Shown: one piece after another, positions 44,059 through 48,165 of the stretch
Layout: each line of letters opens with the position of its first letter
Numbering within the stretch: the first letter of the stretch is position 1
Source of the DNA: Candidatus Heimdallarchaeota archaeon
GTDB taxonomy: Archaea > Asgardarchaeota > Heimdallarchaeia > JABLTI01
Assembly (NCBI GenBank): GCA_030614005.1
Contig: JAUWKS010000024.1
Location: 1-48,165, forward strand
DNA: 48,165 bases
Reading direction: 5' to 3'
Position numbers and translations under genes: made by a program
Notes under the pieces: generated by a model
Told to the model about the DNA's origin: nothing
Databases searched by the model: none
What the model saw: the letters and a program-made list of their open reading frames with translations, nothing else

Positions 44059-45177
44059 GTGTGTAATTATACGCTAGAACTAACTCAAAAACATCTCTGT
44101 GTTCTCATTGCTATACAAGAGAACCCCCTTGGAACCTATGATTGGATTTCAAGTCGTGTCGGCCTTTCCAAATCAATTGTATTTGGAATTATTCAAGATC
44201 TTTCCTCACCTAAGCAACCTTTTTTCAACGTCGTTGCTACTACAAATATCTGGAATTTGGGAAAGGAAAGTATTGATCTTCTAATTGAAGCAGATAATGA
44301 AAAAAAGCTACAATTCGTTGAGAAGTTGTGTTATGAGCATCCGTATACACATTATCAAGCAAGATGTTTTGGAGATAAAAATGGATTACTTGTTCAATTT
44401 AGTATTCCGAAAGAGACACGTAATTCTGTTATAGAATTATTTAACATCATTAAAGAGAAGAAGCTAATCGATGAATTTGATATTCTACCATTCGAAGGCG
44501 TAGAATCAATATATACAGCACCAAATGCAGATTTTTGGAACCCAATAACACACCAATGGCAATTTGATCTTGAGGAATGGTTCACGTGTGATGTTAAAAG
44601 TAAAAAAATCCCTCTACCAACAACAGAAGCAGGGTCAGCAAAAAATTGGTTGACACAATCACATATTGCTATTCTGAAACATCTTGTTAAAGATGCCCGG
44701 AGAAAAAATACTGATATTATTGTTGATCTAAAAAAAGAAGGTTATGAATTTACCCCACAAACGTTTAGTCGCTACATCAAAAAAGTGAAAGATGAATGTA
44801 TCAGTAATTACAAAGTAAATCTGGCTCCAACAATATTTGATTTGTATAGCACCGCGTTAATTTGGGGTTCTGCAAAACAATCTGGAATTAAAGATTTGGA
44901 ATCCCGAATACTACAACTTTCATTCCCGTTCAGTTCTACATTTAAAACCAAAAATAATAATCTATTTTGGTATCTGCATTTGCCCCCAAGTCATTTATCC
45001 AATGTTCTCTCCTACTTACGAAAAACATTGACAGATATGCATTTTAACTATGTAGATTTCAATCGAGCTACCTCATTTTTGCCATGGCCACCAACATTTG
45101 ATAACGAAAAACATGATTGGCGAACAGATAGCGAATTTATGATTGATGGTGTTCTAAAAGGACTAAAAGTCCGTTAA
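44059..45177 (+). CDS. Duplicated HTH/Lrp-like transcriptional regulator
   Basis: This 372-aa protein has an N-terminal HTH (~8-70, GTYDWISSRVGLSKSIVFGI), followed by an alpha/beta region that looks like an Lrp-type RAM/ACT fold (QARCFGDKNGLLVQFSIP). A second HTH (~195-235, LKKEGYEFTPQTFSRYIKKV) is followed by another alpha/beta region (FWYLHLPPSHLSNVLSYL). This tandem arrangement is common in large archaeal regulators of unknown target. The start is GTG 44059, 23 nt after the secreted-protein gene, so possibly co-transcribed. Confidence 0.65.
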   Translation: MCNYTLELTQKHLCVLIAIQENPLGTYDWISSRVGLSKSIVFGIIQDLSSPKQPFFNVVATTNIWNLGKESIDLLIEADNEKKLQFVEKLCYEHPYTHYQARCFGDKNGLLVQFSIPKETRNSVIELFNIIKEKKLIDEFDILPFEGVESIYTAPNADFWNPITHQWQFDLEEWFTCDVKSKKIPLPTTEAGSAKNWLTQSHIAILKHLVKDARRKNTDIIVDLKKEGYEFTPQTFSRYIKKVKDECISNYKVNLAPTIFDLYSTALIWGSAKQSGIKDLESRILQLSFPFSSTFKTKNNNLFWYLHLPPSHLSNVLSYLRKTLTDMHFNYVDFNRATSFLPWPPTFDNEKHDWRTDSEFMIDGVLKGLKVR

Positions 45178-45234
45178 TCAGACAGTCAATCAATCATAAA
45201 CTCTATCCATACAATGAATAGAAATTAGTTATTT

Positions 45235-45585
45235 TTAATCCACGAATTTAGTTTGTGTTGTTGGTCTTGGAGTTTTTATTACAAGTATACGTAAAATTGA
45301 CTTGCTAGTATTATACCAACAGTGAACAATATTTGCGGGACTTTCAATTAAAGTATCAGCATCTACTTCTTTTTTCTCTTCACCAATCTCTACTGTGCCA
45401 TTCCCTTCTATAACGTAAAATATAACGTCGACTGGAGTAATATGCCTTAGTAGTTTTTCACCGGGTTGCAAAGTTAAATGGATAACATTTGCTTCCACCT
45501 TATTATACAATTTTCTAGAATCTACTTTATGTGGGTTGTCAAGCTTATCAACTTCTGCAGGTTTTTTTGTAATCATTATTATCAC
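45235..45585 (-). CDS. Small cupin protein
   Basis: This 116-aa single cupin domain has motif 1 around PGEKLLRHITPVDVIFYVIE-GNG and motif 2 around ADTLIESPANIVHCWYN. Only one or two of the usual metal-binding histidines are present (H in LLRH and VHCW), and the Glu is shifted, so metal binding is uncertain. It could be a sensor or small isomerase. Two upstream Mets give alternative starts (MIIM). Confidence 0.78.
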   Translation of the reverse strand: MIIMITKKPAEVDKLDNPHKVDSRKLYNKVEANVIHLTLQPGEKLLRHITPVDVIFYVIEGNGTVEIGEEKKEVDADTLIESPANIVHCWYNTSKSILRILVIKTPRPTTQTKFVD

Positions 45586-45667
45586 CTAATGAATAGAAGA
45601 TAAAGAGGATTTTTTACAATAGCTCTTCATAAAATAAGGTTTCAAAATGATTTTTCTTAACATCTTA

Positions 45668-46498
45668 TTATTTTAGGTGTTTGTACAAATTAACAATACT
45701 CATTTGATAAGCGGGTTTTGTCGCATCTTTAGGCCAATAACCAGATGGCAAAGAAGGATGCTCAATTACTTCCTCTACAGTTAATCCCTTTGCTTTTAGT
45801 TTAGTAACTGCTTCAAGTAATTGTTCAAATAATTCACGCACTTTAATTAAATAATTGATATCAATTTTCGGTCCATGACCAGGTAAATAAGCAGCTAAGG
45901 ACATTTTTTCCCACAATTTTAAGGTTTGAATCCAAAGACCAAAATCATTATCAGGTTCACCGAAATAAGGTGAAACTTCAACTTGCAATAAATCTCCAGC
46001 AATCATTATTTGTTCTGGTTGGAAATAAATCGATGAAGAACAGTTTGTATGCCCACCTGTTACTTGAATTTGGATTTCCTTATTTTTACCTAACGTCCTT
46101 GTATTCTCAAACCAGATCGATGGCATGAAAAGTTTTACTACTTTTGCTGCTTCTGTAAAAGTAGGGAAATAGATTTCAAAACTCGCTACTATTTCTTTGG
46201 TAAATTCAGCTATAACAAAGCGTTCGATTTTTTCTTTAGAGGCAGTCGGAGCAATTACTTTTAGATCTGAGAAAGCTCCCATACCAAAGAAGTGGTCTAT
46301 GTGCCCATGAGTTAATATCAGGGTACTTGCTTTTTTGCCAAACTTTAGCTCCATATTTTTTCTAAATTCAGAAGCAATAGTGGTATTCATCCCGGCATCC
46401 ACAAAAATAAGCTCATTTTCCAATGAAATACAAACAGAATTTGATCCGAATTCGTTTTGAGCTAAAACTACTGATTTGGAGATCTCTTCATATGTCAT
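45668..46498 (-). CDS. Metallo-beta-lactamase-fold hydrolase
   Basis: This 276-aa protein has the motif LTHGHIDHFFGMG (HxHxDH zinc site), a third-histidine region in VTGGHTNCSS, the bridging Asp in IMIAGDLLQVEV and a last His in AYLPGHGP. All zinc ligands of an active di-metal site appear present. The family covers lactonases, thioesterases and glyoxalase II; the substrate is unclear. It starts at ATG 46498. Confidence 0.88.
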   Translation of the reverse strand: MTYEEISKSVVLAQNEFGSNSVCISLENELIFVDAGMNTTIASEFRKNMELKFGKKASTLILTHGHIDHFFGMGAFSDLKVIAPTASKEKIERFVIAEFTKEIVASFEIYFPTFTEAAKVVKLFMPSIWFENTRTLGKNKEIQIQVTGGHTNCSSSIYFQPEQIMIAGDLLQVEVSPYFGEPDNDFGLWIQTLKLWEKMSLAAYLPGHGPKIDINYLIKVRELFEQLLEAVTKLKAKGLTVEEVIEHPSLPSGYWPKDATKPAYQMSIVNLYKHLK

Positions 46499-46588
46499 AC
46501 TTTAAACTTTAGAAGAAACAATATTAATTTTTAGAGAAATCTGAAAAAATGACAAATGTCAAAAAGAACGCTAAAAATATTAAATGAA

Positions 46589-48007
46589 CTAGTTTGTACT
46601 AGTTCCAACGAGTAATTCTTTACCCATACTTTTCAAGAAATTTTCAATTAAAGGTGTACTATAAGATTCTTCGAAATACGCCATAGTAAAAAGTAAATTG
46701 TCTTCAAAAGTCATCGTTCCCATTAGAAAACCAGGTGCTTTCATATATGGTGTGAGCATAAAAGCATCCACAGCATCTACTCCTTCAAAAGTAATATCAT
46801 TTGCTTTTGTGAGTCCAATATTTGTAATAACAGGAAAAGAAGCTTTTAGCTCTACTTGTTCCTCAAGCGTTTTCCTAAGTATTTCCTTGGATTTCTTGAA
46901 AGGCATACTAAATAACAAACGAAGGAATAAAGCTGTCTCTAATCCTGTGCCTTTTCTTTTCATTTTGTTAGTGGATTTGTGGATTCGTTTAAGAGAGGTA
47001 GCAAAATCCTCTCCAGGAATATTACTAAATATTGGATGGACAGAAGCGGACAAGTTACAAAGTGATTTTGCTTTCCTATTTGGCATATATGCTCGGAGGT
47101 TAGCTGTTATAGTGCCATAGATTTTTTTCTTGGCAGGAATATCCGTGATTTTAAATACTGCTCTAAAGAAAGCAGTGAGAATCAAATCAGTTATTGTCAC
47201 CTTCGCTTTCTTGCTGAATTTCTTAATCATACGGTATTGATTTTTCGTGAAGCGATAAATAGCATACTTTCGGGTTTTAGCTTTAACTGCATCCCAAGGG
47301 AAAGCCCAAGTTGGAGGACGAATTTTAAATTGACTTATCACATGAATTTTTCTCCAAATACTCAAGTGTTTGAAAACTTGCTTTAGTGAACGATCGCTTT
47401 CAACATTTGGTTCAGGAAGATAAGTTGGATCTTTCTTTAGCTTATTGTAAATCTCTGACAATAAAACAACATAATCTTGAATACCTCCACCATCCAAGAC
47501 AAGATGGCTTGCTTTCAAACAAAGGGAATCGCCCCTTTTTGTTCGGAGAAATTTCAATTGTAATGGAATATCAGTAGTCGCATCGCAAGTAGCTGTAAGG
47601 AAATCTGAAACAGATTTATCAAGATCATTTGTTTCTTCAAAAGAACAGAGATTTAGTTTATGGAGATCTTCTCTTCGTTTCCAAAAAACTTCTTCAGGCA
47701 TTTCAACAAAACGACAACCAAGAACAGGTTCGGCATAAAAGGTAGTAGCTACAGCACGTTTCATTCTTGCAATATCAAAGAAACCTTCAAAATGTACAAC
47801 ACAATTAATTTGTTGGTCGGCAATGTAACCAAAAACATAGGTTAATTTGTCAAGCTCACCTGCAGCAAATTTCCTAGGAATCTTGGTTTCTAGTTGATAT
47901 AAGTCAGAAAAATCAGCATTGCTTATACCTGTTTCAATTTCAGATAATTTAGAAGCAGTATTATCAGATATTGATTCGCGTAATAGATTCATATCAGTAA
48001 CGTCCAT
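46589..48007 (-). CDS. Condensation-domain / acyltransferase-like protein
   Basis: This 472-aa protein has the pattern ASHLVLDGGGI (HxxxDG catalytic motif, with the first His of HHxxxDG replaced by Ser) at ~168-178. The fold order is that of NRPS condensation, wax-ester synthase or alcohol O-acetyltransferase proteins: an N-terminal CAT-like half, then a second half with ITDLILTAFFRAVFKITD and TITANLRAYMPNRKA (cf. NxR/DxR motif). There is no carrier-protein or adenylation gene nearby, so a stand-alone acyl- or peptidyl-transfer role is inferred. The start is ATG 48007. 48008-48165 is AT-rich upstream DNA with no gene seen. Confidence 0.65.
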   Translation of the reverse strand: MDVTDMNLLRESISDNTASKLSEIETGISNADFSDLYQLETKIPRKFAAGELDKLTYVFGYIADQQINCVVHFEGFFDIARMKRAVATTFYAEPVLGCRFVEMPEEVFWKRREDLHKLNLCSFEETNDLDKSVSDFLTATCDATTDIPLQLKFLRTKRGDSLCLKASHLVLDGGGIQDYVVLLSEIYNKLKKDPTYLPEPNVESDRSLKQVFKHLSIWRKIHVISQFKIRPPTWAFPWDAVKAKTRKYAIYRFTKNQYRMIKKFSKKAKVTITDLILTAFFRAVFKITDIPAKKKIYGTITANLRAYMPNRKAKSLCNLSASVHPIFSNIPGEDFATSLKRIHKSTNKMKRKGTGLETALFLRLLFSMPFKKSKEILRKTLEEQVELKASFPVITNIGLTKANDITFEGVDAVDAFMLTPYMKAPGFLMGTMTFEDNLLFTMAYFEESYSTPLIENFLKSMGKELLVGTSTN

Positions 48008-48165
48008 AGTTAGTAATAGTTAGTAATAATCCCAAGTTAGCAACAAGGGATGTCAAACAATACAATAGGTTCATATCAATTATATTAAAGTTTTTTTAAG
48101 AAAAAAAAGAGAAATTGTAGCAGAATGAAATAACTCAAAAATGAAGACTTTAGAATAAAACAAAA

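Overview
The window is AT-rich archaeal chromosome. The archaeal markers are RadB, ABCE1/Rli1, a double-AAA Cdc48, a COG1340 coiled-coil protein, the tetrahydromethanopterin enzymes Ftr and Mch, and a tRNA-Pro with an intron at the canonical 37/38 position. Histidine-degradation genes plus a bacterial-type PlsY acyltransferase beside H4MPT enzymes suggest an uncultured, possibly Asgard (Heimdall-like) archaeon. That placement is inference: no eukaryotic-signature protein is visible.

Layout. (1) 1-7.9 kb is a mobile-gene island. It holds a minus-strand operon with a 1,124-aa protein containing a complete Cas1 integrase domain between a cysteine-rich N-terminal region and a C-terminal winged helix. 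This is preceded in the same frame, across a single TAG, by a helicase-C-like 235-aa ORF. Next come a LAGLIDADG endonuclease, a compact hairpin-rich RNA-like block and a frameshifted TnpB. (2) 8.1-17 kb carries ftcD, hutI and hutU (histidine to glutamate), nadE, radB, the coiled-coil gene and ABCE1. (3) 17-25.6 kb is a minus-strand run: a WecB-like epimerase, an operon plsY / small membrane protein / ftr / mch, a double-HTH regulator, Cdc48 and Hsp20. (4) 25.8-35.7 kb holds membrane proteins, an HD protein, a frameshifted methyltransferase, a heterodimeric ABC exporter with one degenerate ATP site, and a DegV protein.

(5) 35.9-40.7 kb is the most unusual stretch. Five truncated tRNA 3' ends (T-arm, acceptor 3' strand and encoded CCA), all on the minus strand, are spaced 0.3-2.1 kb apart and lead to a complete tRNA-Pro(UGG). 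The intervals hold small cargo units: a nucleotidyltransferase pair, a membrane protein, an ArsR-like regulator, and an RloB plus AAA ATPase defence pair. This looks like serial accretion of small elements at a tRNA 3' end with no integrase inside. Because Cas1-type integrases of casposons are known to use tRNA 3' ends, the giant Cas1 protein in the same window is a candidate, unproven, partner.

(6) 40.9-48.2 kb holds small membrane and zinc-ribbon proteins, a CopD-like protein, a protein with duplicated ribbon-helix-helix-like motifs, a secreted protein, a double-HTH regulator, a cupin, a metallo-beta-lactamase-fold enzyme and a condensation/acyltransferase-like protein. Short leaders, Shine-Dalgarno-like GGAG/GGTGA sites and frequent TTG/GTG starts are common, and several starts below were moved to agree with them.
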